Positions 25,966 through 40,258 of a DNA stretch of 64,000 bases are shown here, piece by piece. How positions within the stretch are numbered: the stretch's first letter is position 1; each line of letters starts with the position of its first letter. Source of the stretch: Gavia stellata (lineage: Eukaryota; Chordata; Aves; Gaviiformes; Gaviidae); contig NC_082610.1 in the NCBI RefSeq assembly GCF_030936135.1, forward strand, positions 16,564,428-16,628,427. Reading direction: 5' to 3'. Both the position numbers and the translations under genes were made by a program. The notes under the pieces are model-generated. The model was not told the DNA's origin, ran no database searches, and was given only the letters and a program-made list of their open reading frames with translations.

Positions 25966-27717
25966 AAGCGCCGCCCGCCCCAGCTGAGGAAGGGGCTCCT
26001 CCACGCTCCTGAGAATACCCGCCGAAAGCCGGTTATTCAAACGCTGTTTGCGGAGCAGGGATGCTCAGGAGCAGCCACCCACCACCTCCGCACCCCGCAA
26101 AACCCCCACAAAAAGAGGTGCTTTCCCTCCTGAGTTACACCTCCTTGGTCCCCTGTATAAGGAAGATTGAGGGGGGGTCAGAGAAGAGTGACTTCTTACG
26201 GGTTTTGAAGCTAACATGAACTTGCACCCCACGGGGCTGAGGTGAGCGAGCGTTCGGCTGTCTGCCACCATCCTGTCCAAGCAGCCTCCTCCCAACAGAT
26301 GTCCGCTCATCGCAAATTAATGTACACACTACCTGTGGGAAAAGGAAGGCAAACTGCATAATAAATGGGAGGTGGTGAGGGCTGGGTCCGCAGCTGAGGG
26401 TAAATCCGCAGAGGAGCCTGCAAGGCAATGCTTTAGCTACGGGGAATCAGCGGCCCAGGTGAGGAGCTCCCCTAAACACTCTGCAAAGCTGCTGCAAAAA
26501 CACGTAGTGCAGGTTGTAGTCTCAAAGAGGAACACAGCTGGTAGATATATCGAGTTCTTCACTAAAAATAACAGTGCATTTGTTGCTGTGAAAATAAATT
26601 GCAGCACATTACTTCTTTTCTAAAACACTCTTGCACATACAGGAAGAATAACTTTTCAATTAGCAGGAAAGTATATATTTTCGTATCTTATGTCTAGATC
26701 TATACAGAAAATAAACAACACTATAAATATGTTTATATTTTAGAAACTATCATGGTTTTTAGCCTCCAATAAGCCCCATCCTCACTGTCTCCTCTCAGGT
26801 CACACTTGGCAACAACATTAAGATAAGTGGATTTGTGGTACACGGCAGGAGAAGCCAAAACGTTCCCCAGGAACATAATCCCTTGGAGGCTTTAGGGGTC
26901 TGGGGGAGGAGAGGTTGATTGTTTTGTGTTGGGCATGGGCTGTCCAAAAACAGAGGTTCTGGTCTTCCATTAAGTTCCTTACAAACCTACCTTTCAAAGA
27001 AATGCTCAAAATCAGCAATGACTAGTTTTACCCTAATTTACTCAAGTGTCTGAAAAATCTCCAGTATTTGTCTCTTCAGTGCCTAGAATATTGAAACCTT
27101 GATTCCAGATAGATCTCATAGACACTGGTGTAACACAAATGATAAATTATACTGACGAAGCCAATATGCAGGCTAACGTCTAACCGAGGCAGAGTCACAC
27201 TTGCATTGACATCTCCAATGATGTCAGTGTCTTCCATCTTCCTAGAAGACACTGAACTTCAAACAATCCTGTTGCTAAGAGGACTGAGGGTGACTAGCGC
27301 TGCCCTTCAGACACGGCATGGGATTCAAAGAGCACGGCTGTAAGTGATGACATAGCTGGAAAAGCCAGTTTGTTAATAGGATATATTTTGTGACCAGGTG
27401 CTTCAATTTTCCCTTCATAAAGAAAATGCAATATTTATTGACTATGTCTTAGCTCTACAACAGACATTTCACTTCCTTCTTGCAGAATAGATCTCCCCAT
27501 CAAACAAGCTGACTCAAAAAGCAAACAATTCATAGGATCTTTACTCAGAATCTTAAGCATATGAGAGCCTGATATTAATAATGAATCCATAAACATGGGC
27601 ACAGTAAGGTATTTATGATAGAATATGACTAATCTGTCGGTTTTCCCTAGCTCAAATGTAGCAATAATAACTAACATATCATTCTGCATATGATTTTTTT
27701 TTTTTTTAATTACTCAC

Positions 27718-27861
27718 TAGGTAGCCGTCTAAAAGCTCTTCCATTGCAGGTAAGCATCTTTTACTTGGAAATCTGGGCTCAGGCTGGGTTTCCAGTACTT
27801 CCTGATAGCAGCCAAGTTGAAATTCCCGTGCTTTCTTTTCTGTCAAAATGTTATGCTCATC
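27718..27861 (-). other. Unassigned exon candidate, 48 codons, phase 0 at both ends
   Basis: An open 144-base minus-strand segment between an acceptor (TTTTATCAAG with a T-rich tract before it) and a strong donor (CTA then GTGAGT). In frame it starts DEHNILTEKKAREFQLG and ends with an internal Met at 27744 in strong Kozak context, MEELLDGYL. I do not recognise the family. It lies 1.9 kb upstream of TPH1 exon 1. Because it ends in phase 0 it could splice in frame to TPH1 exon 2, giving [17 protein letters not shown]. It may be an alternative TPH1 first exon, an exon of an unknown gene, or chance. Confidence 0.3.
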
Positions 27862-30800
27862 CTTGATAAAATTTGAAAGAAAACACAAGATACAATTCTC
27901 ACTCACATTTCCTCAGGTGTGAGAAGACAGCTGTGTTCAGGTCACTTTAACTGTGAATGAAGGATTTTATTTTTTTTACTTTTACTCAGATATGCCTTTC
28001 CCTCTCCTTCAAAGGCTATAAGCTTTCATAAGATACATTGGGAAAGCCACTTTATTCTTGGTGTATACATACAGATTATTCTAGTGTTAAGGGACACGGA
28101 CATCCTCCCTTACAGCCTGAACCTCTAAAGATGCCCAGCAAAGAGTCAGTCACCCAAGCACTTCTGAAAACCCACTTTGGAGCCTCTCTCCCCAGGAGAC
28201 AACAGCAGCAGTGGTTTGGTTAGCATTTACAGGCACCTGAAGATGTGAAGCACAGGGAAGGGCGCAGGACAGTCCGAGGGGCCACACCGAGACCCAAGAT
28301 GGTGAAGTGGAGCTCAGCAGAAGCACACGAGCTTCATGGCACACAAGAGCTGTGGAGGGGATATAAACTGAGCTGCCAGCTATGCCAGATTTAAGGGCAC
28401 TTCCTACCTCCGAGGCCCCAGTCTGATAAACAGACAGGAGTGTCCCTGCCTCCCATCCTTGCCTTGTCATTTCCAATTTGAGCAGGAGCTTTCTGGGACA
28501 CTGATCATCCCTCTCCTCATACCTAACACTGCGGAGCCCACAGTCAGCTTGGCCATTAACTGCTGATACAATGCGAGCAGTACAGTAACAGCCAAGGAAA
28601 TTTAACGTAGTATGAAATTAATTAGTTACGTAACGACATAACCGGGGTGCCCATAATTTTGGGGAGCAGATTAAAGTTGATTCACTGGTTTATTGAGAAG
28701 TGCTTGTTCACTACAACTAATGCCCTGTAGTCTGAAAGGGCAGAACCACAAAGCATGAACTAACTCAATTACAGCCTGTTTTCTCTGAGTGCTCGCTGGA
28801 GCCTGCTCTGCTCCTCTCCACGCAGGGGTTCCAGCTCCTGTGAATCTGCAGATGGTTTCACAGGAGAACTACTAAAAAGGTTTCATCCAAAAGCTGAACC
28901 TTCACAGTTTTAGGGTTGCAGGGTTTCAGAAAACCATCAGTCTGTCACGAGCACAACTGCTGCTTTGGGTTTTCATAGACAGCGAACACTTCTACCTTCT
29001 CCCAAAAGCCGGCAGCATATCCTACCATTGAAGAACAGTGTCTTGGGCCCCTCGCCACAGAAAAGAGCAATATGGCACAGCAAAACTACTAGCAGTCAGG
29101 TATGGAGTGCAATGTAAACACGACAGCAACATGCACAGGTGCTACTCCGCTCATCCTGGGAGGAGGCGGCACAAGGAAAGACTAACCCAGAAAACGTCTG
29201 AATTGTCACAGAGTTGGTCTGCAGGAGCACTGAGGCAGAGAGAGGCGAAAAGTTTTCAGTGGGACATCAGAAGTCTACACAGACCCTGAGGTGGAAAGGA
29301 GTTGTGAAGGACAAAGAGACAAACAACCTGGGACATCGACACTATAGGGGAACAGGTCTCTCCTTATCTCATCAGAGATAAGGGAATACAGTGGTTTTTT
29401 GGTTTTGTTTTTTTTTTTTAAAGCCCACAGGAGATTTCTCACATATAGGGTGTCATACAGACAAAGCCCTCCAGACAGATAATCAGTACCTGAGGATCGA
29501 GTACAGGTCTGACCCTGCTCAAAAGTAGGTCAAGCTGAGCACACGTTTTGCAAGACAGCGCTTTGCCATGTGCGGCTGCTGCAAAACCTGTTGCATTGGC
29601 ACAGAGCAAATGTGATAGCACTCACCATGAAGGCTATGAGACCTGGCTTTCAATTACATTATTCCCTCGTAATTCCTTGTTAAATGAATCCTCCTCTTCT
29701 CAGCAGCCTCCAAATCCAAGTGAGAGGGTGGTGTCACACTGAGAAGTCCTGTGTTTTCTGGGCCCTTTGCCAGAGTAGCTCCAGGAATATCAAGTGGCTC
29801 CAGAAAAGGCCACAACTCTAGTCTGCTTCCCAGCTGCTAACTCAGAGGTCACTCTTCTCCTCTAGTTTTTGGGGGGTTATCTTTTGTTCTTCAAAGCAGG
29901 AACTTGACAGCAGATTTTGCAACTAGGCAGTGGTGCTAACACTTGTGGGTACACATTTGTAGATAAATGCTCTGGAAATTTTTAGGCTGAAAAGTATTAA
30001 AAACAAACTGTCACACCTCCAGATCTTCCCCTCCCTAGAGGGCCACAAATAAAGGGACTCACTTTTCGCCATCTGTGAAGCAGAACAACATAAACATTCT
30101 GCCCTACGTCTCCTCTTCCTCCCACTCTGAGAAAGTTTGCTCTCCGTGGGTCATAGGTAAAATACGTAGCGACTCAACTAACCTGGCACTTCTTTCCAGA
30201 CGCAGCACAAGTCTTGTATCCACCAACACTTTGAGGAAGCTGGTCTGGGGCGGGGGGGGGGGGAAGACAGAAAAAAGAAAAATCAGTGTAGTACAGAGGC
30301 TCCCAAGTGCTCCAGGGCTGGGGGAGAGACAGAGTCAGAGGGTGATTGTGTTTGACTGGTGACAACTGATGAGGCAAGAACCATGGAAAGGCAGGTTGGG
30401 AATGATCTGCAGGGATATTAATCTTCTGCTGAAAGATGAGATTAGCTACCTGAACACAGCAAGGCTGAAGGAGAGAATCAGTCAGCCCCAAAGACTCTCA
30501 ATCCCATCAAGGTCATCAGTGTGAATTACCCCTTCTCCCTGTGGGGTAGGAGAAAGTGCTCTGGTATCCAATAAGGCAATTTCACAACATCACTTCTGAG
30601 GTATAAACCTCCTCGGCCATCCCTTGGACTTCATTTGGTCCAGCCATCTGCCTTTCCAACCAGGAGCATTTGCCTGAGGCAATGTGGCTACTTAAAGCTT
30701 TTCCAGAAAAAGGTATGAAGTGTTAAATCCCTGAACAGAACAGGTTTAATACGACTTAGTATTAAGTCTGCTCTAATCATAATTACCTTCTCCAGAATAG

Positions 30801-32549
30801 ACTACTGCAAATTCTAATCACAGCCCTCTGCCTTTCCATTAATTAACTGCTGCAGACAAGTTACGCCTTTAAGAATCGCATGGCATTTAGGCAAGCACTG
30901 TGGAAGTTGCAGGGAAGAGTGAAGATGAACATCATGCAGTCCTTTGAAACAGTTTGTTTTCCAGTATAGGTTTTATAGATCTTCCTCGTATTTTGCTTGC
31001 AGTTTACGGATGCCCTAATATACTGATGCCTGAAAAACTGCTGGTCTGAAAATCTGATTCATTTTCTTCTACTGATATTTAATATTAACAAAGCATTGAT
31101 CGTAACAACACCTAAGCAGCAGCAGCACTTGCTTCCATTCACTTCCTAATCGTCATTCTCCCAACCTTTGACCTCTCTCACTTAAAGGAGGTAACCTATC
31201 ATTGTGTTTTAGGTCATTTACCTAAACGCTGGGAGTTAAACAGCTCCAAATCCAAAAGCTTTTCATTTTTTCTAAAAACGTATGGATCTGAAATCCCCAG
31301 CTGTCAACAAGGGAATTCTTGCATTTGCTCTCTTCTTCTGTGAACCACCGTTCTTCCAACAACCACTTCCCAGGGCAATCCACCCAACCTTGCACCAGCG
31401 CAAGGCTACGACAGTGTCATGCGCTGCACTCAGAACAACCACCGACAAATGTCTGGAAGTCTCAGTGCAATAACTCAGCTACTGGGAAGGGGACCACAAA
31501 CCCATGAGGGTTTAGCAATCAGTTAACTCTTCGTGTTACTGAATAGTTGTTGAATAGTGAACTTGATTCATAAGCAGTTAATAGGCAACAAAAGAAAAAA
31601 GGGAATTTAAATTATGCAATGACTGAAAACATTTACAAATATCTTTTTCCAATGAAAAGTGCAAGAACCAGTCAGGCAAGTTACCCACTCAGCATGATTC
31701 AGCCAGCTGTAGTATCAATAGCCTTTAAGCACGCTTATTTTGAAAAGCCAGAGATACTGTGTAAATCTACTGAAGCACATCTAGCAAACAGACCATTCAC
31801 TGTTTGTATATTTGCTCTGAACTGTTTAAAGAAATAATATTAGCCCTTTCATCTGAGGCAGGTAATATTCTTCTTTTCATAAAAGCTAAATAAAATCATG
31901 AGTGACACGGGTTACATGGTGCTCTGAGGAAACAAGGTGTAGTTTTTCCTAACAACACCTTTGCAAGCTTTTTACAAAAGGTTTGTTAAGATGCTGCTAG
32001 GGCAAGGGAGAAACCATGCTCTGATTTGTTTTCACCAGTGAACAGGTTATCACAAATTTAGTATCAGCTACATTTCAAACAAAACTGTTGTCTCTGATTG
32101 GGAACCAAAATCCTGAAAGAGCTCTTTGCTTCAACTACTCTGGAGTTAGTGGGTAAAGAAGTGCCAATTACCACTCTTTTTTTTTTTTCCTTCTTATCTG
32201 CTCAGTGTTGGCCAAGTCACCTCAGGTTAAATCTGCAGGAAGCAACAGAGCTCTGGTCCTGCACCAGTCGGCAAAAATTCCCCTTGTTACTACAGCGAAC
32301 AGGATTTAGTCCAGTGACAACTATCAACAGGAGGTGGGGAAAGCCAAGCGGAAAGGTTGACAAACTGATCTACATACTGCCTGGAAATACAGCGCAGCTT
32401 AGAGAGGACAAGGAAATACTGCATTTCCATTGGCACAACCTGAGCCTTACAAATACTGTCCTGCTGCTTGAGCTTGTGCACCAATCCTGCCCTCCTGGCA
32501 GGATGGCCGAACAACTACCCAGAACATAAAGGAGAAGGGTCACGCATCT

Positions 32550-33000
32550 ACATCCCTCCTGCAGGATTTCGCAGCCCTGCTCACAACTGCTGATGCAGAG
32601 ATGACAGCCGGGCGGGTGGGCAGTGCCACTGTGCCTGAGCAAGGGGAGCAGGGCAGGCCCAGGGATGGCACCCAGGGGCAGCCAACAGGTCTCCAGAGAA
32701 GTCCGTAGTGGCAAGCAGGTCTGAGGTCAAGCTGGGAAGTCAAGTCGGCAAGCTGGAGTCAGTGAGGGATGTGGCCGGGCACAGCATACCTGCCGCGTAG
32801 CCCAGGCAAGGATGAATGAAGAGGAGGCTCACAGCTGCTTGCACAGCAGCCTGAGCCAAGGTTACACAGCTGCTCTGCACCAATGCTGGCCGTCAGCCCC
32901 AAAGCCCTGGCTGGGGAAGAGAGGCTGAGAAGCCACTTGGTGCTGAGGGCTCTGGCACTGAAGCTACCATTGCTGTGAGCTGCAGAGAGCTCAGCATACA
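32550..33000. other. GC-richer block, possibly an unclassified dispersed repeat
   Basis: A roughly 450-base block with base composition unlike its AT-rich surroundings. It is rich in CAGG, AAGCTGG and AGGCTGAG words reminiscent of degenerate repeat tails. It has no convincing coding frame or splice sites. I cannot assign a repeat family by eye. Confidence 0.25.
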
Positions 33001-36000
33001 AGATGCAAAATGCTTATCCCGAATATGAAACACAAAGCATCTGAGAAGAGGAGAACAGTATCCAAGAGCCATCGGCAACCTCAGCCACCAGCACTGAAAA
33101 CAGCCACTCTTAGCACTCAGAGTAACATGGGGTCCAAAGCCAGGGATTACTTCTGACCAGGCCCAGATACTTCTCCATCCTTTAAGCAGAAAGTGCAGTA
33201 GAAGTAGACTCCGTTCATTGAGGAACCACCCCTTTAGCACTATTTCTACTGCATTATCATTTCTATTCCAAAACCTCAAGAATTATCCAGTTCTTTTACA
33301 TCATAGGCAAACATAAAGCAAAATAGTCAAATGCATAAATAACCCTGCTGATAAGAGAAGTGACTGAGTGTTTGTCAACCTCAGCCTGTTGGCCTTATTA
33401 GTATAACAGCAGCATATTTTGCATTCAGAGTGAGGTGGAACAAGCTAACAAAGGAGAAAGCTTTGTACTTGCTAATGATATGAGTAAGCGCAGCTCAGAA
33501 AGCGATTCAGTAGACTTTGATCCACTCAGAAAAGAGCTCTTCAGGCACTTCTGACAACACAGCCTTACCATTAGCGTGCGCCAGTACCCAGCCTCTATCA
33601 TATTCATTTAGGAAGTTCATCCAACATTAGATTTGTTGAATGCAAGAAGCAGAACGACTGCATTCAATCTATTTCACACATCTTAAAAATAGCAAGGCCA
33701 AGGGAAATCAAGAGCTGATTCTAAGCTCCAAACAATCACAGTTGGGTCTGCCTCTTAAGGCAGGTTTTTTTGTGTTTGTTTCACTTCCTTGCTGTAAACG
33801 ATCAGCCTTTCTGAAACAGAGGATGTGGCCAGATTTTTCGTTCCTAGCCAATCTGTTATGCTCCATCAGTGTTTCCAAGTGAAATGAGCTTGGAGGACCA
33901 TTCTCAGACTGCGGATTTTAAAACACCACCACCACAGCCATCCACTGAAATCCTGGTATTCACACAGCAAAACGGACTACTGAGGGCAAACTGCGGTCCA
34001 GGCACTAACACTGACCACTGGTCAGCATGAGCAAAGCAAATTAAATGACAGCTACTTTCTGCTGTAAGGATGAAAACCGGCAAGCAACGTAAACCCATCA
34101 ATTCACAGTAGGGACTTTAAATGCACCAGCAATTGCAAAATGTTCAGCCTCGGAGCTGTAAAACACATCATCATTTCCAAGATTAGCAAAAGCTGTTCAT
34201 CTCTCTGCGTTCTCACGACATGTTTTTTCCCCTCTGAGTTTCTTCTATCTTATTAGATTTTAGAACCCATTACAGTTAGGACAATTTTGCAATGGGGCAA
34301 AATTAATTAGTTTGCATCAAAGAAAGGCTCCTTGAAATGTAACACTAATGAGTTTCATCTGCCTGATTAGAGGGCTTCCCTTTTAGTAACACTTGTTGCA
34401 AAATTTTGTTTCAGAGGAATATAACATTATAAGAATATTCAAGGCTAAAAGCATTAGCTAAACAGTGACCAGGATAATGGATAAAAGATTGAGGTGGTAA
34501 ACTGTGAGCAGACCTATAACTGAATATTGACAAGAGGATGCAAGTGTAGACCAGGACAGGTTAATGAAGATTTAACGAAGATGTGTGTGTGCAGGTAGAG
34601 CTTGGTACAATTCACAACAGTACATTTGGTGAACTAACATCTTTTCACAATGCTTTTGGGAATTAAATGGAAAAGAGCTAGGGATGGGAAAAGAGTACTA
34701 ATTTTTAGAAAGAAAAGATGGAAAAAAGTTCATTTTAGATGAGTCAAACTGATTTTTAGCATCCAGCAAACTACCTGGCCAAAATATTTGCTTATTTTTA
34801 TATCTGTTTTTAGTAAAAAAAAAAATTGTTTTTAATCAGCTTTGTTTACAATTGATGGGAGAATTGCTCCAGAGGACAAAAGGGATTAAACAGATTTGGT
34901 ATTTCTTGCTTTGATTGAGCTTTTTCACCCCAACCACTTTCTCTTACTCTATTAGTACAAACAAGTAAGAAAATACAGTCTAGAATGAATTTCCTGACAG
35001 GCAGGTGTAAATTCACCTGAAAAAAAAAAAATCACATGGTAAAAGTAATTACCTGAGATTTGCTGGTAAATTGGGCATAACACACCATAAATGACATCTG
35101 CATAGACACACGCTGTGTCATTTGCAAACAACAAACACATGACGTAAGTGCATGTAGTAGAATATAAGGGAACTGCCTTTCCCGTCATTACGTCTCCCTC
35201 CATAAACCTCCCCAGCACACACACAAGACCAGAATGAAGATGCGGTGTTCGGAGAGGGCAGGCCTAAGCTGCTGTCAGGAAGAGCTCCGTCTGAGAGGAA
35301 GCAGGAAGCCCACATTTGGACAAGGATGTGCTTTTACACAACGCTCTCCATCTGTGGCCAGACAAAGAAACCACTTTAAATTTGTGACTGTGCTCTGAAA
35401 AACACACTGGCAGACAGTTGAGGGTACAACTGAACAGGCAGTCACTTCTGGCTGGGGGAAAACACTTAATCCAGATTTGCTGCTGAATCACATCGCAAGG
35501 CACCGACGGGTTACCCAGTTTAAGGTGGTTAAACACAAAAAGCCTTTGGATAAGCTGAGAACTGAATTAAAATCTCTTTTAATCTCTTTCCTCTGTTTTG
35601 ATAAGGTTTCAACTTGAACATTACTACTTTTTGTCAAAATTATCTTGACCTGCAACAGGCAGCACTGAAACCTTGACAGTTTTATCCTTTTGCCAACCTA
35701 ACACAGGAATTTAAATTACAAAAAAACCAAACTAAAACCACCTCATTTCAAACACCCATGTGTCCTCTTCCTCTGATGCCATGCACATACTGCACCTGTG
35801 CATAATGTTTCTCCTGCTAGCCTTCTGCAACAGGTCAACAACAAAGACAACTGTGCCTGTTATTCATAAGCTTTTTGTTATCTCTCAGAAGAAGCAAAAG
35901 GGCCCACAGCACGTGTGGGAAGGAAAAAGCTTTGTTTAATTTAATTTACTTCTTTCAAGTCTGAGTAAACTCAGGGATCGGCAGAACGACTGGTTAATTA

Positions 36001-39000
36001 AATCATGAAAGCAGTTCCTTTACCCTGTAAGGGCAACCACATCATGTTCTGTCGCATTCAGCAAGTTCTTCCAAAGAAGCACGCTCAACCTTTACACCAT
36101 GGACCAAAAATAAGACTACCAGGCAGAGGGTGCTGCAGTATTAAGAGCTCTTTCAATGCAAAGGATGACAGCTGTGGAGTAGCGCTGTGATTATTTTCAA
36201 CACTTCCATCTTGAGGGTCGGCTCCAGACCCATTGGTGAAAAGTTGTGATAGCATTGCAATAAAAGATCGGATTCTGATCCTTAAGTTCATCACTGAGAG
36301 CACTGGTCAAGAGAGAAGCGAGCAGGGTGGGCTCCAAGACGCACTCACACAGAGGCTGCCCCAAGACAGTGCTGGATGCTGTCTGTACCCGCCTGCTCCG
36401 GCATCCAGAAAGGCCAGAGAAGCAGGAAGGCTGCATGAAGTTTGCCTCTCGGGGCTACACCCGGCTGCTTTTGCTGGGTTTGTCCCTTGTACCCTTAAAC
36501 ACAGGCACCATGCAGGAATCGGCCTGGGAAACTCCAGCCCCACCCCAGAGCAACTCCGTACCAGTATCTTCTGCATCTGTCTCCCACCTCATTTAGGAGT
36601 TGTCAAATCCTCTCCAAGAGGAGGAAAAGGAAAAGGACAAATCTTCCCTTCATTTGGGCTTGGGACTTTCCCACATGAACAGCTCACATGGCACAGTGCC
36701 AACACATTTAGGTCTCTCACAAGACTTTCCTTGGACCTACATCATTTATCAGCTCATAGGCAATTTCCCATGTTTCTTTTTATCCCTTCATAAATGTCTT
36801 CCATCTAAAGAGCTCCAAAAGCTGGAGTCCTTCCTTGCTCTTCCATGTTTTCACCATTCATTTTCCCCTCTGCCATTACTCCAGCCTTTTCGATCCACTA
36901 TTTCTCCTCCTTCCATTCAGCCATTCTAGTGGCCTCATCCCAAATGACAAAATGGAGTTATTTTGCAGTTTTGTTTATTCCCACTGAAGCAGAAGTGTTT
37001 CTCCTTCCTTTCTACTCTCTTAACTCATGAAATCAAAGCCTTTACTAAGCAGGCTGGCATAAGCTCAAAATGTCTTCCCAAGGTTCCTATGCCCAGCCTT
37101 CCCACCTGACTAACGAGGGAACTCTCATGTTGAGTAAGAGTTTGTGCATTACAGAGAATTTTTAATGGAAAATAAAGCCTTCTGACATCACTAGGTGATT
37201 ACTATTTGCCGCACTAAAATACAACTCTGTGGCTATATTGCGGGGCAGGATAAAAGTGTGCACGTATTTTCCTGTGTGTTTCAATATCCTCCTATTGACA
37301 GAAGATAGGATGACTGGGCTACAACTGGAGACCAGGAAATGATTTTCTTGATTTCATTAGAGCAATTGACAAAAGCGTTTCCTTTCTACGCAATGTTAAC
37401 AGATGGCCTGTTAAAGTTACAACTTCTTTAAACAGAGCTGTGACCAAAAATGATGTGTATGACAACAAAAATAATATTGATACAAGCTCATGGCAAAATT
37501 AAAACGGAGTTTGCATAACCTAAAGCACAGAATAAATAACTGCCACCATTACAACACAGAATATCAAGGTGCATTTTTCTTCCTAAGGTTTCCTTGGAAA
37601 TTGAATGAAGGGACATAAATTGGGGAGGTGTCAACTACATGAGACTTCAGCTATTATAGGCACAAATATGCAGTTGGTCACCACATGTATGAAGAAACTA
37701 CCATGGATATACAAGCATGTTACATTGAGGCTTGGATTTTAATCCCTGTAGTAGCAGAATATATTAATCACACTGGATTTTTAATTTTGGGTAAGTATGT
37801 TTTCATATAAAAATGCTGAAGTCAACTTCAAGATTTGTACTCATACTGACTGCTATTATAGACTGAGCAGGGTTTTGTTTTCCTTGAGTGAAAACAGGCA
37901 GGCATCAAGCAGGCCTCTTCCCCTCAATACCTAACTAGTTATCAAAACCAGGAGTACGCTGCCGTCTGCTGCGCACGTCTCAGACCAATGTGCAACACAA
38001 GCGTCAACCCTGTAGGACTGTGCTTTCACATCTCACCTCTGGCAGGTTCAAGACCTGTGCAAGGCAACACCTGAAACTGCCTCACCTCCATCATGAAATG
38101 GCCCCCTGATGCCTCAGCCAGCCAGCAAAAATATGGGGGTGGGGGGTGAATAATAATTTAAAAAAAAAAAAAGTCAAGCAATACGTTTGCCCACCTGCTG
38201 TGGTTTTTAAGACCTCACCTTCACCTTAAACTTGTCTCATTTCCATGAGAGCAGGAAAAACTACAAAGGAGATTCAGCTTTGAAAATAGAAAATGTAATC
38301 AACATTCTACCTTTTTGATAGGTGACCGCACATTAGCTATTCCACCTGGACAAATCTAGAATGCTAACATTGTTACTCATATTTAATACCTTTCTCCTTC
38401 AACATCACATTTACTCGCTATTTATCCCCTTTGTCATAATTCTCCCAAGTTTTTTCTTGTTTTCTTTCTTGCTGCAGTATCCCTTCTTTACCTCTTTTCT
38501 CTCTCTAGTACTACTTCTCTTCACAGCATCCTACCAGTTACCCTTTCAAGCAATCTTGTTTGCATTAGTCTGTATCAGATTCAGCTCTCAGAGTTTTCTC
38601 AGACATCATTAAGACATGCAGCTAACTCCCAAAGATCTGAACTGGAAGAGAGAAAACAGAACCCCAGGGCGTTTTCCCCGGGTTTGTTCGTTTTCTTCAC
38701 AGTAACAACTCAGAAGTAAACCTTTTCTCTTACCAATCTTAGAGGTCAGCTCCTTGCATTATAAAACCATTTTTTGGAGGAGAAAAGAGGTAAATAACTG
38801 AATCAGGGAGGCAAATAAAAGGAGGACTAGAAGCAATATTTCCCATTGTGAAACCTCTGTCAATAGCTATTGGAAATAACCTGGTTTATTTTACCAACCT
38901 TGTGATGTCAGGTTCACTTAGCACACGCCTTGTCAGCTCCGACTGAGGGGCACACTAACTGCATGACTGACCCACACAGCCGCAACTGGGGAGCAAACGC

Positions 39001-40258
39001 ACAGCTGCTCGCTGCTTTTGTTTGCCTTCACATGAGAGATTTTTGAGAAATCGTATTATATTACAGCAGACTGGTCCTTGCCCCAGGTGTAGCAGGTTCT
39101 TCCTTTCTCATTGAGTTTGGCAGAGCACATAAATTTCATCATCATCTAGAACAAAAAAATAAGTAAACAGCAAGCATTAAAGAAGAAAAAATGGACAACA
39201 TTTAATTTTGAGGGGAAAATAAAGGATATGCTAAGGAACTGCTGTGACCAAGAGATTCTGCTCTAGAAAGAAAAGCAAATTCTCAAGCGAAAAAGATAAC
39301 AGAGATACTGCTGCTTTTGTAACTCTCAGTAACAGCCAAAATAATCCAAGGCTAGTGGGAAAGAGCATGGATTTTCAAAACAAACAAAACCACAGAACAT
39401 ATCCATACCTTTTCATACCAGTATCATAAACTATGAAGATGTTTGAATTACAAATAAAGATCGGTTTGGGGTTTTTTTGCATTCAGCTTAGTTACAGCCA
39501 AAGGTAGTTATAATAGGTCAATACTAACAACACATAATCTTACAGACAAAGGAATCATGCTAGCAGTTATAAGAAAATATGAATTAAACATGCAATGACA
39601 GAAAATTAAGAAAGCAGAGTGACCTGAATATGGAGAAGCGTAGAAAAGAACTTCACAGCATATTAGGTTTCATGGTTTAGTCTACCAGAAAGGACAGGTT
39701 TGTGACATGAATACTGGGCAAGCATTAGGATATGAAGAACAGCAACAATCTCCTTGCACCATCAAGGGAGCAGATGAAGCATTCTGATACTATTGATTTT
39801 TCTCCACATACCACATTTCTTTGGGTTTGTATTTCTTTGCCCCATCTGGAAAAAGTTACTACGTGGGATAAAGATGCCAAACGTACATAAAACGTGAGTC
39901 AAAAGAATGTTAGAATCCTCTCTGAATGAAATTCTTATATGGATCTATTAGGTCTAATTTCTACTTCTGTTTTCTAGGTGTGCTCATGCCACAATTCATA
40001 CCCATCTCTGTCCAAGCAGGACCGCGTTCCTGTTACTTTAGTTCAATGCTTCAGATACCCGCTTCTTGTTCAAAGCTCTGCACAAAGCAGTGACAAGTAC
40101 GTCTCTTTTTTCCCCAAAGGAGGATGTTACGGAGGTAATCAGATCCTCGGTCTGGAAGAAAGCTGCTTGCCTGCTTGTACAGATAGGTATCCATTCTGGA
40201 TCAATTAGCCCAGAGAGATCTGGCTTGTCAGTGCCAAAGCACAGCTAGGAGAGGGAAC

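Noticed and set aside
28150-28476. A 108-codon minus-strand frame near the unassigned exon
   Set aside because: No splice connection to 27718-27861 and no recognisable composition or motif.
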